From Burkholderiaceae bacterium (GTDB lineage Bacteria > Pseudomonadota > Gammaproteobacteria > Burkholderiales > Burkholderiaceae), in NCBI GenBank assembly GCA_023266335.1, contig JAHFQJ010000014.1, forward strand, positions 1 to 53,144: DNA of 53,144 bases. The letters are read 5' to 3'. The notes beneath the pieces are model-generated. The model searched no databases, was not told the origin of the DNA, and saw only the letters and a list, made by a program, of their open reading frames with translations. The number at the start of each line of letters is the position of its first letter. Position 1 is the stretch's first letter. This document shows positions 1 through 8,843 of the stretch, in pieces. The translations under genes and the position numbers were made by a program.

Positions 1-480
1 AGTAACCAATTCTAACTTAAGTAATGTTTCAAGCGGTTTAAGCAACGTAAGCTCTGCAGTTACAAATGTAAGTTCTAGTTTAAACAGCGTTTCATCTAGT
101 TTAGAAGTAACTAATTCTAACGTAAGTAATGTTTCAAGCGGTTTAAGCAACGTAAGCTCTGCGGTTACAAATGTAAGTTCTAGTTTAAACAGCGTTTCAT
201 CTAGTTTAGAAGTAACCAATTCTAATGTAAGCAATGTTTCAAGCAGTTTAACTATCGTGTCATCGGGATTAAGCAACGTAAGCTCTGCGGTTACAAATGT
301 AAGTTCGGGTTTAAACAGTGTTTCATCTAGTTTAGAAGTAACCAATTCTAACTTAAGTAATGTTTCAAGCGGTTTAAGCAACGTAAGCTCTGCAGTTACA
401 AATGTAAGTTCTAGTTTAAACAGCGTTTCATCTAGTTTAGAAGTAACTAATTCTAATGTAAGCAATGTTTCAAGTGGTTT
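1..480 (+). repeat. 105-bp tandem repeat in the adhesin stalk
   Basis: Units begin with AGTAACYAATTCTAA at 1, 106, 211, 337 and 442. Spacing is 105 bp (35 codons, five heptads) except for the unit at 211, which is 126 bp because it holds one extra 21-bp heptad. Units differ by only a few bases, so recent expansion by recombination or slippage is likely. The array starts before the window. Confidence 0.9.
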
Positions 481-3028
481 AACAAACTTAAGTTCTAATG
501 TATCAAATGTTAGTGATAATTTAAATAACCTCTCTTCAAATGTAACCGGATTAAGCTCAAATGTGAGCAATATTTCTAATAGTTTAAATAGTGTTTCATC
601 TGGCTTAAATAATGTTAGTAACGGACTAAGCAATATTAATACAAATATTGATAATATAAGTTCGGGTTTATTAAATGTATCCAGCAGTCTCACCAGCTTA
701 AATATGAATGTGAATAATATAAGTTCACATATAGAAAATGTCAGCAGCGACCTTAGTATATTCAGAAATAGTGTTGCGACTGGGTTTAGTAATATAAGTT
801 CTGGTTTAAATAATGTATCCAGCAGTTTAAATGCGGTTAATACAAGCTTAAGTGCCAATTTGAGCAATATTGATAATATCAGCAATAATTTAAGCAGTGT
901 TAGTGCTGCCATATCATCGCAAATGAGCAGTGTTTCAAGCTCTGTAACTGTAGTTGATAATATTAATAATGGTAAAGGTATAAAATACTATCATTCAAAC
1001 AGCACTCATCCTGATGCTGTTGCTTCTGGTGAAAACAGTTCTGCGATTGGACCAATGGCAGATTCTTCCGGAGATTCAAGCATTGCAATTGGTTACGGGG
1101 CTACTTCAAGCGCACAAGATTCGATTGCTCAAGGTAAATATGCAGCAGCTACAGGTACAAATGCAATTGCAATTGGACCAAATGCAACAGCAACAGGTTC
1201 GGTGGCAATTGGTGCAAGTGCATTTGCAAGTTTAGGCGGTACAGCAGTGGGCGATTTTGCCACAGCCTCAAACGGCAATAGTGTAGCTATAGGTGCTTAT
1301 AGTGTTGAAACAAGAAATACTGTAACAGGTGTTGTCGATCCAATCATACAGGCACTAAACGGAAGTACTGCAACTACAGTTACAACTACTGTGGGTAGCG
1401 TAAGTGTGGGCAATACTGGAAATGAACGTCAAATTACTAACGTAGCAGCTGGTACTCAAGCAACTGATGCTGTAAATGTAGGGCAAATTCTGCCAATTGC
1501 CAGTGCAGTCAGTAGTATAATTAATGATGTAAGCAGTTTATCCAGCAATATAAGTAATGTTTCATCTGCCTTAGATATAATCAGCTCAAGCGTAAGTAAT
1601 GGATTAAGCGATATTAGCTTAATTAGTTCGAATGTAGTATCTGTAATATCTAATTTAAGCAGTACTTCAAGCAGTTTATTCTTAGTTTCATCTAATCTAG
1701 ATATGCTAAGCGGGCAAGTAAATTCAGTCAGCGGAACTGTAGTAACTTTATCAGCTAATCTAGTAAATGTAAGTTCCAGCTTAAGTGATGTAAGTACAAA
1801 TGTTAGTAATATTAGCTCTGGGTTATCTACTGTAACATCAAGCGTTAGCACCGTCAGCTCTAGTTTAAGCAATGTAAGTTCTAATGTAATATCCATTAGT
1901 TCTAACTTAAATAGTGTAAGTGCAAGTGTAAATGCAGTCAGCAGCGGTTTAAGCACGATGAGTTCAAATATAGGCACAATCAGCACATCATTAAATGCAG
2001 TAAGTTCTACCGTAACTTCAGGTTTAAGTTCATTAAGCTCGGGGCTAAGTAGCGTAAGTTCAAGCATTGTAAGTATTAGTTCTGATTTAAGCAGCCTTAG
2101 CTCAAATATTTCCGGTGCAATTACCTCAAATGCCAATGTTAGCTCATCTTTGAGTAATGTTAGTTCAGATGTAATCAATATCAGCAGCGGTTTAAATAAT
2201 GTCAGTTCTGGTTTAACTGCCGTCAGCAGCCAGCTTGCTGCCTCTGGTTTAGTATCGGGGAGTGCAACGGGAAGTAATGCAATAAGTTTAGGTGCAAACT
2301 CAACTGCTTCCGGCACAAGCAGCACTGCTGTGGGTACAAATTCAACAGCATCTGCAAATAACTCAACTGCAATTGGAGGAGGAATTGTAAGTTCAGCTGC
2401 AAATAATGGAACTGCCATCGGAGCTTCATCTAAAGTATTATCCAATAATGCAGCGGCGATCGGCGGCGGAACAGTATCAGCCAATGCGGACAATTCAGTT
2501 GCTATCGGTAACAACTCAACTGCTTCAGCTAAAAATGCGACTGCTGTCGGCAATGCTTCCACTGCCTCTTCAAACAATTCAACTGCACTAGGTAATGGTT
2601 CAACTGCGGCAGCCGCAGATTCAACAGCAATCGGCGGAGGTATAGTTACAGCCAACGGCACTAACAGCATAGCAATTGGTTACGGCAGTGTAGCAGATAG
2701 ACCAAATACAGTTAACTTTGGCACTAGAACCTTAAGCGGAGTAGCAAATGGAATTTATGACACAGATGCTGTGAATAAAGGGCAGCTAGACAGCGTGCAA
2801 AGAGAAAGCCGGCGGGGTATTGCTGCTTCAACTGCGACTGGTATGATACCAGGTTTAAGAGAAGGCAGAACAGTATCGGTCGGGGCAGCGGTGGGAGGCT
2901 TTAAAGGCACAACAGCTCTGGCAATTGGTGCAACTGCCGTTATGCATGACAACCTAGTTATTAAATTGGGAGCAGGTGTTAGCGGAAGTGAAACTACTTA
3001 CGGTGCGGGTGCTTCATTCCAATGGTAA
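2..3028 (+). CDS. Trimeric autotransporter adhesin (YadA-like), 5' end outside the window
   Basis: The frame is open from base 2, so only the C-terminal ~1008 residues are present; the ATG at 257 is internal. Order seen: a coiled-coil stalk of seven-residue repeats such as NVSSGLS (to about base 990); a YadA-type head with SIAIG/AIAIGPNATA repeats (about 1000-1310); a neck ending ATDAVNVGQI (about 1430-1490); a second stalk (1490-2230); a second head with STAIGGG-type repeats (2260-2700); a second neck ending DTDAVNKGQL; and a C-terminal membrane anchor ending in FQW. In this family the anchor trimerises to form an outer-membrane beta barrel and the stalk and heads project outward to bind host or self surfaces. 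Ser/Asn/Val composition is extreme. A terminator-like hairpin follows. The family call is firm; the ligand is unknown. Confidence 0.93.
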   Translation, partial: VTNSNLSNVSSGLSNVSSAVTNVSSSLNSVSSSLEVTNSNVSNVSSGLSNVSSAVTNVSSSLNSVSSSLEVTNSNVSNVSSSLTIVSSGLSNVSSAVTNVSSGLNSVSSSLEVTNSNLSNVSSGLSNVSSAVTNVSSSLNSVSSSLEVTNSNVSNVSSGLTNLSSNVSNVSDNLNNLSSNVTGLSSNVSNISNSLNSVSSGLNNVSNGLSNINTNIDNISSGLLNVSSSLTSLNMNVNNISSHIENVSSDLSIFRNSVATGFSNISSGLNNVSSSLNAVNTSLSANLSNIDNISNNLSSVSAAISSQMSSVSSSVTVVDNINNGKGIKYYHSNSTHPDAVASGENSSAIGPMADSSGDSSIAIGYGATSSAQDSIAQGKYAAATGTNAIAIGPNATATGSVAIGASAFASLGGTAVGDFATASNGNSVAIGAYSVETRNTVTGVVDPIIQALNGSTATTVTTTVGSVSVGNTGNERQITNVAAGTQATDAVNVGQILPIASAVSSIINDVSSLSSNISNVSSALDIISSSVSNGLSDISLISSNVVSVISNLSSTSSSLFLVSSNLDMLSGQVNSVSGTVVTLSANLVNVSSSLSDVSTNVSNISSGLSTVTSSVSTVSSSLSNVSSNVISISSNLNSVSASVNAVSSGLSTMSSNIGTISTSLNAVSSTVTSGLSSLSSGLSSVSSSIVSISSDLSSLSSNISGAITSNANVSSSLSNVSSDVINISSGLNNVSSGLTAVSSQLAASGLVSGSATGSNAISLGANSTASGTSSTAVGTNSTASANNSTAIGGGIVSSAANNGTAIGASSKVLSNNAAAIGGGTVSANADNSVAIGNNSTASAKNATAVGNASTASSNNSTALGNGSTAAAADSTAIGGGIVTANGTNSIAIGYGSVADRPNTVNFGTRTLSGVANGIYDTDAVNKGQLDSVQRESRRGIAASTATGMIPGLREGRTVSVGAAVGGFKGTTALAIGATAVMHDNLVIKLGAGVSGSETTYGAGASFQW

Positions 3029-3052
3029 AGTAATATTTACTGTTTATAAATT

Positions 3053-3088
3053 AAATTAGGATGTTTTTATAATAAATGTCCTAATTTT
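3053..3088 (+). terminator. Terminator-like hairpin after the adhesin gene
   Basis: A 9-bp perfect stem (AAATTAGGA at 3053-3061 with TCCTAATTT at 3079-3087) lies 25 bases after the adhesin stop. The T tract is short, so termination is probable but not certain. Confidence 0.55.
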
Positions 3089-3243
3089 AGATTTAAACTA
3101 CTCATGTATATTTTATATCTGGGTAGTTTTCTACATTCAAAACAAATTCTACAACACAAGATAATAAAATTTGCCTAAAGTTTAATCTCTAAGGGTTGAA
3201 TTCCGTGTCTCTTAGGGGCGTAATATATTGATATGAAGTAAGG

Positions 3244-3462
3244 TTTTTAGAAATAGGTACAGATAAAGACCATGTACATTTTTTGATATAATCAGTACTG
3301 ACGTATAGTATAGCAAAGTTAGTAACGATGATAAAAATAACAGCGAAAGAAATATTTAAACGTGCCAGGAAGTAAAAAAAAGAATTATGGGCGGACGGTT
3401 ATTTTTTGAGTACAGTAGGCAAGCACAGTGATGAAAGAATGATAAAGAAATATGTGTATAAT
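3244..3462 (+). pseudogene. IS200/IS605 TnpA transposase remnant
   Basis: One continuous frame reads FLEIGTDKDHVHFLI, stop, SVLTYSIAKLVTMIKITAKE, then IFKRARK, stop, KKELWADGYFLSTVGKHSDE and RMIKKYVYN. This matches the Y1 (HUH) transposase of IS200/IS605 elements. The HVH pair is the metal-binding HUH motif and the Tyr in KKYV is at the place of the catalytic Tyr. In-frame TAA codons at 3289 and 3373 and loss of the N-terminus show that it is dead. No intact partner tnpB is seen. The hairpin-rich bases just upstream (about 3185-3225) may be the old IS end. Confidence 0.82.
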
Positions 3463-3465
3463 TTG

Positions 3466-3828
3466 ACCGGAAGTATTGAGTGCAGGGCCGGGCATGCAAT
3501 GCTGGCACAAGATATAAGCTCAAGTAGGTATGAGTTATACAATAAATGGTTGTTTAAATTTATCTAAACTTCCATCACCTAGATGTAATAAAGAACATAG
3601 AATAGACGTCCTATTAGGAGGTGATGCAATTCTGGAATCACAACATGGTGATAATAAACAAAGGATAGTCTTCATAACGATTGATTATTTATAATTGGTG
3701 CAAATGCAAGTACAACATAAACAATATACATATTTTCTCAAAATTGCTACAAAAACTTGCTAAGCCTTTGTTAAATTAATAAATAATAATATGATAATTG
3801 CTACGAATAAACTAAATTTAGTGATCTG
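3466..3828. other. Non-coding stretch without recognisable content
   Basis: Between the transposase relic and the dispersed repeat I see no convincing gene. A 54-codon frame from ATG 3530 to TAA 3692 exists but has no clear ribosome site and no familiar motif. The stretch is probably decayed mobile DNA. Confidence 0.4.
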
Positions 3829-3954
3829 CTAATTGTAGTTCATTTTGCGGCAAGGCGGCAGGAATAAATTACGATGACTATGTAAATATTAGTACATTGA
3901 GAAATAATTTTGACTACAACGAAGCGAACTTCGCACATTGAAATCCGATTAGTA
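3829..3954 (+). repeat. MITE-like dispersed repeat, copy A
   Basis: This copy runs from CTAATTGTAGTTCATTTTGC to AAATCCGATTAGTA, about 126 bp, and contains the core with GCGGCAAGGCGGCAGG and the palindrome GCGAACTTCGC. The outer TATA of the left end is degraded. It ends 19 bp before the methyltransferase start and may supply leader sequence to that gene. Confidence 0.85.
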
Positions 3955-3973
3955 CATAGCAAAGGAGAAACAA

Positions 3974-4657
3974 ATGCATACAAGTGCAATGGCAAATGCT
4001 GACTTATTTTTTAAAGTATATATTAATAATTACCTAAGCAAATATAATAACACTGATTTTACGATTGCAGAAATTGGCAGTCAAAATGTAAATGGATCAA
4101 TCCGGGATATAAAACCGCCAAATATTAAAAATTATATCGGTGTAGATTTTATTCAAGCTAATGGAGTAGATGTGGTGTTAGATGACCCTTATCATCTGCC
4201 TTTTGCCGACAACTCATTAGATTGTATTATTAGTTCGAGCGTATTTGAACACTCAGAAATGTTTTGGCTGGTGTTTAATGAAATTATGCGCGTACTTAAA
4301 GCTGATGGCTTATTTTATCTCAATGTTCCTTCTAACGGATTTTTTCACCGTTATCCAGTTGATTGCTGGAGATTTTATCCAGACAGCGGAAAAGCTTTGG
4401 TTACATGGGCAAAAAGATGCGGTTATAACCCTCTATTATTAGAATCATATACTTGTAATAAAATGAATAATGAATGCTGGAATGATTTCGTAGGTATATT
4501 TCTAAAAGATGAATCACATAAAGAAAAGCATACAGATAGAATTTGCCGGCATTTTACTGATTTCCAAAATGGTTATATTTGCGATAATGAAGATATTGCT
4601 TATAACTATAACCTAGTTACACAAGATCAAGCAGCAGTTTATGGGGTGGTGGTATAA
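3974..4657 (+). CDS. Class I SAM-dependent methyltransferase (Methyltransf_11-like)
   Basis: A 227-residue protein preceded by a good ribosome site (AAAGGAG, 7 bases before ATG). Residues about 30-110 look like the SAM-binding half of a Rossmann methyltransferase: IAEIGSQN as motif I, YIGVDF with the acidic residue after strand 2, LPFADNSLDCII as the motif with the conserved Asp, and MRVLKADGLFYLNVPSNG as the post-motif strand with the usual Gly-Gly-like turn. The C-terminal third is Cys/Trp-rich and not recognised. The substrate cannot be told from sequence. It stands alone between a repeat and a TlpA-like gene and is not obviously in an operon. Confidence 0.7.
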   Translation: MHTSAMANADLFFKVYINNYLSKYNNTDFTIAEIGSQNVNGSIRDIKPPNIKNYIGVDFIQANGVDVVLDDPYHLPFADNSLDCIISSSVFEHSEMFWLVFNEIMRVLKADGLFYLNVPSNGFFHRYPVDCWRFYPDSGKALVTWAKRCGYNPLLLESYTCNKMNNECWNDFVGIFLKDESHKEKHTDRICRHFTDFQNGYICDNEDIAYNYNLVTQDQAAVYGVVV

Positions 4658-4700
4658 TATTTTATAATAGCATCATAATATCAGAAAACTCATAATTTTT

Positions 4701-5192
4701 ATGTTAAAAACATTAGCAAAAATTGCCCTTATTACCAGCTGCAGTATTTTGATTAATGCATGCGGTACAGATACGGGTACATCTTTATCCTTGCCTGAAT
4801 TTAATGCTGTAACAATCGATAATCAAACTCTTGACAGCCGACAATGGCAGGACAAAGTCGTGATTTTAAATTTTTGGGCAACGAGCTGTAGTGCCTGCAT
4901 TGCAGAAATGCCAAAATTATCACAAGTTTATACTAAATATAAAGATAAAGGCTTAAATATGCTGGCTGTGTCTATGCCGTATGATGCTCCAGCTTACGTT
5001 ATGAATTTTGCTACAACCAGAAAATTGCCCTTTGCTGTTGCTATGGATTTAAACGGCAGTATTACTCAAAAATTTGGTGATATAAATCTAACTCCCACTA
5101 CATTTTTATATGTAAATGGAAAAAGAATACAAAAAATTATCGGTGAACCAAACTGGCAGGAATTTGAAATGTTGATTGAAAAAAACTTATAA
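4701..5192 (+). CDS. TlpA/ResA-like thiol-disulfide reductase lipoprotein
   Basis: A 163-residue protein. The N-terminus has a lipoprotein signal peptide with lipobox INAC (Cys 21), so it should be anchored to a membrane facing the periplasm. A thioredoxin-fold domain follows, with ILNFWATSCSACIAEMP holding the CxxC redox pair and the cis-Pro loop LTPTTFLY near residue 135. Such proteins reduce disulfides during cytochrome c maturation or general periplasmic repair. A TlpA-like gene facing prmA is the order I know from Neisseria and relatives. It is convergent with prmA, with a gap of only 24 bp. The partner protein is unknown. Confidence 0.85.
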   Translation: MLKTLAKIALITSCSILINACGTDTGTSLSLPEFNAVTIDNQTLDSRQWQDKVVILNFWATSCSACIAEMPKLSQVYTKYKDKGLNMLAVSMPYDAPAYVMNFATTRKLPFAVAMDLNGSITQKFGDINLTPTTFLYVNGKRIQKIIGEPNWQEFEMLIEKNL

Positions 5193-5216
5193 GAATAAAA
5201 ATTATTTTTTTGAATA

Positions 5217-6161
5217 TTATTTTTTACCCGCCATGCAAACCCAGCCATCTAGTTCCTGCCATACCTGCATATTTATATAAGGCTGATATATTGCTTGAAT
5301 TTCACTAGATTGTCTAGATAATATGCCGGATAAAACTAAGTATCCACCTTTTTTTACACGGTTTGATAACAACTCACACATTAGTTTTAATGGGTTAGAT
5401 AAAATGTTGGCAACAACAATATCAAAAGTATCATTCTTATAATTTATCCAAGCACTATCATCCGGAACATAAAAATTGACATTACAATTATTATTTTGTG
5501 CATTATATTTAGCTGATTCTACAGCTTGTGCGTCAATATCAACTCCGATAATATTTTTTGCTCCCATTTTGGCAGCTGCTATAGCTAAAATACCTGAACC
5601 GCAGCCGTAATCTAAAACATGTATATCATCATTATGTGCAATATTTTGCTCTATCCACTGTAAACATAAATTAGTCGTAGGGTGACTGCCTGTACCAAAT
5701 GCTAATCCTGGGTCTAGGCTAATAACTTTCCTTTGAGGAAAGGCATTATTATCTAAACTTTCCTGAATATGCCAAGACGGCATAATAACTAATTTATTTC
5801 CAATAGGTATAGGGTCAAATTGATTTTGAGTGATCCTCACCCAATCTTGATCGTCAATTTGTTCTGCAGTATATGCAGGCAAAGTTTCTAAATCTGCGAG
5901 ATTTTTCAAATCTTGTAAAAACTTCTCTTTTTCAAGAGAATTATCCAATAATACACTAACTTTTGATAAATTCCAGCCTAAATCTACCTCATAGCCAGGT
6001 TCGCCATATACGGGTTTTTCATCTGGGGTATCAGCTAAAGCATCTTCAATACTAACGGATAATGCTCCACATTCAGCACAAAAATCAACAAAATTTTCTA
6101 ATAATTCAGCATCAGAAAAATTTGCTTCAAAAATTAGTTGGGTGTAAGTGTTATTTTTCAT
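5217..6161 (-). CDS. prmA: Ribosomal protein L11 methyltransferase
   Basis: PrmA trimethylates ribosomal protein L11 using SAM. The protein has 314 residues, slightly longer than the usual ~293. The N-terminal L11-recognition domain is followed by the hallmark LDPGLAFGTGSHPTTNLCL, the SAM site DYGCGSGILAIAAAKMGA, VDIDAQAVESAKYNA, and the NILSNPL motif near the active site. It is the last gene of the accB-accC-prmA cluster, an order conserved in beta- and gammaproteobacteria. Here its start lies only 2 bases after the stop of an orphan, phase-variable-looking ORF, so its translation may be coupled to that ORF. Confidence 0.95.
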   Translation of the reverse strand: MKNNTYTQLIFEANFSDAELLENFVDFCAECGALSVSIEDALADTPDEKPVYGEPGYEVDLGWNLSKVSVLLDNSLEKEKFLQDLKNLADLETLPAYTAEQIDDQDWVRITQNQFDPIPIGNKLVIMPSWHIQESLDNNAFPQRKVISLDPGLAFGTGSHPTTNLCLQWIEQNIAHNDDIHVLDYGCGSGILAIAAAKMGAKNIIGVDIDAQAVESAKYNAQNNNCNVNFYVPDDSAWINYKNDTFDIVVANILSNPLKLMCELLSNRVKKGGYLVLSGILSRQSSEIQAIYQPYINMQVWQELDGWVCMAGKK

Positions 6162-6163
6162 TT

Positions 6164-6725
6164 TTATTTTACATATTTACTTGTTAAACCATGTTGTTTA
6201 CAAAAATTTATTAAATCCTCAAAAGCACCTTCACGATTTGCTGACCAGTCACCTTCAAACCAATTTGTGAGTTCATTATCATAGAGTTGTTCTAATTCTG
6301 CTAATTCTTTTTGTAGTAAAGAACTTGCTTTCCCCGTTTCTGTATAAATTTTCTCATGCTCACTGCACCTGTTTAAAACACCTTTAAAATCTTTGCCGCC
6401 GTTTGTATATACCTGCATAAAATTTACGCAATCTATGGATTGAGGATTTTGAGGTTGTTTTTGCATTATTAAAGTTTCAAAATCACATATTGAATCTGCC
6501 GTCGGATGTTTAGGTAAATTATCAAGAGTTCCATAACATGAATGACAAATCGGGATAGTTATTAAATTATTTTTATCATATCCAACCTGACATTTGCGTT
6601 TTTTAGCACTTGTGCAATTGGAATTTATTGCTAGGCAGGCTATTTCTAAGCTACTGTTACCCCCCCCCCCTATTAGCAACATTTATTGTGTATGGCTTAT
6701 TAGCAAATCCAGTTATTTTAGCCAT
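6164..6725 (-). CDS. Cys-rich orphan protein, out of frame at a G11 tract (likely phase-variable)
   Basis: The best start is the ATG at 6725, with AGAGGA 6 bases upstream and 27 bp after accC. It reads MAKITGFANKPYTINVANRG and then meets G11 (6660-6670), after which the frame hits TAA at once. The long downstream frame (NSSLEIACLAINSNC... to 6164) is reached from that ATG if the tract has 10 or 13 Gs. An ATG at 6682 inside the reading region also enters the downstream frame without a shift, but it has no clear ribosome site. The body (about 185 residues) has Cys pairs, NCTSAKKRKC and IPICHSCYGTL, suggesting metal binding, and a Glu-rich second half. I do not recognise the family. It sits inside the accC-prmA operon, where an unrelated gene is unusual. 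Confidence 0.65.
6660..6670. repeat. Homopolymeric C11 tract (G11 on the coding strand)
   Basis: Eleven consecutive Cs, by far the longest G/C homopolymer in this A+T-rich window, lie in codons 19-22 of the orphan ORF between accC and prmA. Such tracts change length by slipped-strand mispairing and act as on/off switches in Neisseria, Campylobacter and others. At this length the gene is off from its best start. Confidence 0.85.
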
Positions 6726-6752
6726 AAAATATCCTCTAGAATTATGTAAATA

Positions 6753-8108
6753 CTATTTTGCATCTTTCAAAGCCTGTAATCTTTTTTCAAGATAATGAAT
6801 ACTTGTTCCGCCTGCGATAAAATTAGGGTCGAGCATTAAATCTTTATGCAGAGGAATATTTGTTAAAATACCCTCAACAATCATTTCTGACAATGCAACT
6901 CTCATTCTCGCAATAGCTTGCTCACGTGTTTTACCATAGGTAATTAATTTACCTATCATTGAATCATAATACGGAGGTACAGTGTAGCCGCTGTAAACAT
7001 GAGAATCAATGCGTACACCCGGTCCGCCAGCTACATGCCAATTGATGATTTTGCCGGGACTTGGAGTAAATTTATATGGGTCTTCTGCATTAATACGGCA
7101 TTCAATTGAATGCCCAATTAACTCTACCTCTTTTTGTTTAAAGCTTAATTTTTGCCCATATGCAATTTTAATTTGCTCTTGAATAATATCTATGCCGCTA
7201 ATCATCTCTGTTACAGGATGTTCTACTTGAACTCGGGTATTCATTTCTATAAAATAAAATTCACCTTCTTCATATAAAAATTCAAATGTGCCTGCCCCAT
7301 GATAACCAATTTTACGGCATGCATCTGCACATCTGCTGCCGATTTTATCAATTAATTTGCGCGATATACCAGTTGCCGGTGCTTCTTCAAGAATTTTTTG
7401 GTGGCGACGCTGCATTGAGCAGTCTCTCTCGCCTAAATAAACAGAATTACCAAATTTATCGCATAAAATCTGAATTTCAATATGGCGAGGGTTTTCTAAG
7501 AATTTTTCCATATATACTTCAGGATTACCAAAAGCACGTCCGGCCTCTTCTTTAGTCATACTTACCGCATTCAATAATGTGGCTTCTGTATGTACTACTC
7601 GCATACCCCTGCCGCCGCCGCCGCCGCTTGCTTTTATAATCACCGGATAGCCAACTTTTTTAGCTATTTTTACAATTTCTTTAGGGTCATCAGGTAAAGC
7701 TCCATCTGAACCAGGTACACAAGGCACTCCCGCTTTAATCATGGCTTGTTTGGCACTAACTTTATCGCCCATAAGCCTTATAGAGTCTGATGTTGGTCCA
7801 ATAAATACAAATCCGCTTTGTTCAACCCGCTCTGAAAAATCTGCATTTTCAGATAAAAAACCATATCCAGGATGAATAGCCTGTGAATCAGTCACTTCAG
7901 CGGCTGAAATAATAGATGCCATTTTTAAATAACTGCCGGCAGAAGCAGCTGGTCCAATACAAACGGCTTCATCGGCCAATTTAACATATTTTGCTTCGCG
8001 GTCAGCTTCTGAATATACAACTACGGTTTTAATATCCATTTCACGGCACGCACGTAGAACACGTAAGGCAATTTCACCGCGGTTAGCAATTAGAATTTTT
8101 TTAAACAT
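6753..8108 (-). CDS. accC: Acetyl-CoA carboxylase, biotin carboxylase subunit
   Basis: AccC uses ATP and bicarbonate to carboxylate biotin carried on AccB, the first half-step of fatty-acid synthesis. Length is 451 residues, as usual. Visible features: N-terminal [18 protein letters not shown], the Gly-rich ATP loop [14 protein letters not shown], the lid region, [31 protein letters not shown] with the catalytic Glu/Arg region, and a C-terminal biotin-carboxylase domain. It follows an orphan ORF by 11 bp, in an operon with accB upstream and prmA downstream. Confidence 0.97.
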   Translation of the reverse strand: MFKKILIANRGEIALRVLRACREMDIKTVVVYSEADREAKYVKLADEAVCIGPAASAGSYLKMASIISAAEVTDSQAIHPGYGFLSENADFSERVEQSGFVFIGPTSDSIRLMGDKVSAKQAMIKAGVPCVPGSDGALPDDPKEIVKIAKKVGYPVIIKASGGGGGRGMRVVHTEATLLNAVSMTKEEAGRAFGNPEVYMEKFLENPRHIEIQILCDKFGNSVYLGERDCSMQRRHQKILEEAPATGISRKLIDKIGSRCADACRKIGYHGAGTFEFLYEEGEFYFIEMNTRVQVEHPVTEMISGIDIIQEQIKIAYGQKLSFKQKEVELIGHSIECRINAEDPYKFTPSPGKIINWHVAGGPGVRIDSHVYSGYTVPPYYDSMIGKLITYGKTREQAIARMRVALSEMIVEGILTNIPLHKDLMLDPNFIAGGTSIHYLEKRLQALKDAK

Positions 8109-8119
8109 ATTGATATTTT

Positions 8120-8392
8120 TTATCTTTTGATACCTATTTCTAGTGGTAAATCATCTAAGTTTTTAGTCAATTTTGGTAGTGCTCGCACATGTTCATTAAT
8201 GGTTTTGCAGCTATATTGTTCTAGTTCTAGTTTAATACCTGATTTATCCAGCCTTGTGTATATGCAAGCTCCCTCAGACGTAACACCGTTTGTTTTCTTG
8301 TAAGGAAAAAGCACAACCTCACAATCTGCAGCAGTATCATTCAAGGCTCTAGAACCGAAAACCTTTATAACCGTAGTTTGGATAATAACCAC
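8120..8392 (-). CDS. Orphan ORF between accB and accC (second of two overlapping)
   Basis: A 90-residue frame starting at GTG 8392 and overlapping the preceding orphan ORF by 44 bases in another frame. It reads through [20 protein letters not shown] to LPLEIGIKR and stops 11 bp before accC. I do not recognise it. It could be a separate, translationally coupled gene, or the displaced C-terminal part of the 8349-8819 protein after a frameshift near 8355-8390, since the only start is a GTG deep inside that gene. There is no homopolymer at the junction beyond a run of four Ts. Confidence 0.5.
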   Translation of the reverse strand: MVIIQTTVIKVFGSRALNDTAADCEVVLFPYKKTNGVTSEGACIYTRLDKSGIKLELEQYSCKTINEHVRALPKLTKNLDDLPLEIGIKR

Positions 8393-8819
8393 CGTCCATT
8401 ATTTGATTCATATTATTAATACTCTCAATACTCTCACTTTGTACCAGTGAAACTCCATGACTTTGCAATTGTTCCTCTGTATTAGATAATCTTTTATATA
8501 AAACAGGTATTGCAATAAATTCATCGTCGCATGATTCAAAATAATCCCCATGCCATGGTTTATGTTTCTTTACATCTATAATTGGTATTTCATGTGTGAT
8601 ATTATTATCTCTAGCATATCTCACTATGCTATACTTTTTATTATTAGCTTTTGATTTGCTGGTTAATGGTGATAATGTAAATCTGCCAAATAAATATATT
8701 CTATCCCACCCAATTGTTTTGCGGACTTCTTTAGTTGCTGGTTTAGTACTTTCAGTTGTTACATTTCCAACATGCACAACAACAGTTTTATTTCCCCTAG
8801 AAATAAAGCTAGACAACAT
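8349..8819 (-). CDS. Orphan ORF between accB and accC (first of two overlapping)
   Basis: A 156-residue protein starting 24 bp after accB with AAGGAT about 10 bases before its ATG. The N-terminal half is basic (KTVVVHVGN, TKPATKEVRKTIGWDRIYLF, SKSKANNKKYSIVRYARDNN), the middle is acidic (YFESCDDEFIAIPVL), and the C-terminus is aromatic ([14 protein letters not shown]). No signal peptide or membrane segment is seen. I do not recognise a family. Its position inside the accB-accC pair, which is normally adjacent, makes it notable. It should be co-transcribed with acetyl-CoA carboxylase genes, but nothing in the sequence says it takes part in that reaction. Confidence 0.55.
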   Translation of the reverse strand: MLSSFISRGNKTVVVHVGNVTTESTKPATKEVRKTIGWDRIYLFGRFTLSPLTSKSKANNKKYSIVRYARDNNITHEIPIIDVKKHKPWHGDYFESCDDEFIAIPVLYKRLSNTEEQLQSHGVSLVQSESIESINNMNQIMDGGYYPNYGYKGFRF

Positions 8820-8843
8820 ATTGCTAAATCCTTATGATTAAAA

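Noticed and set aside
1-480. Regular repeats as a possible CRISPR array
   Set aside because: The units are directly adjoining, in frame and coding; there are no unique spacers and no cas genes.
1456-2670. Long open frame (404 codons) on the minus strand opposite the adhesin
   Set aside because: It mirrors the repetitive Ser/Val/Asn codons of the adhesin and gives a Leu/Glu/Pro-rich sequence with no motif. It is a by-product of repeat composition.
3530-3694. 54-codon ORF downstream of the transposase relic
   Set aside because: No ribosome site and no recognisable motif; the surroundings are decayed mobile DNA.
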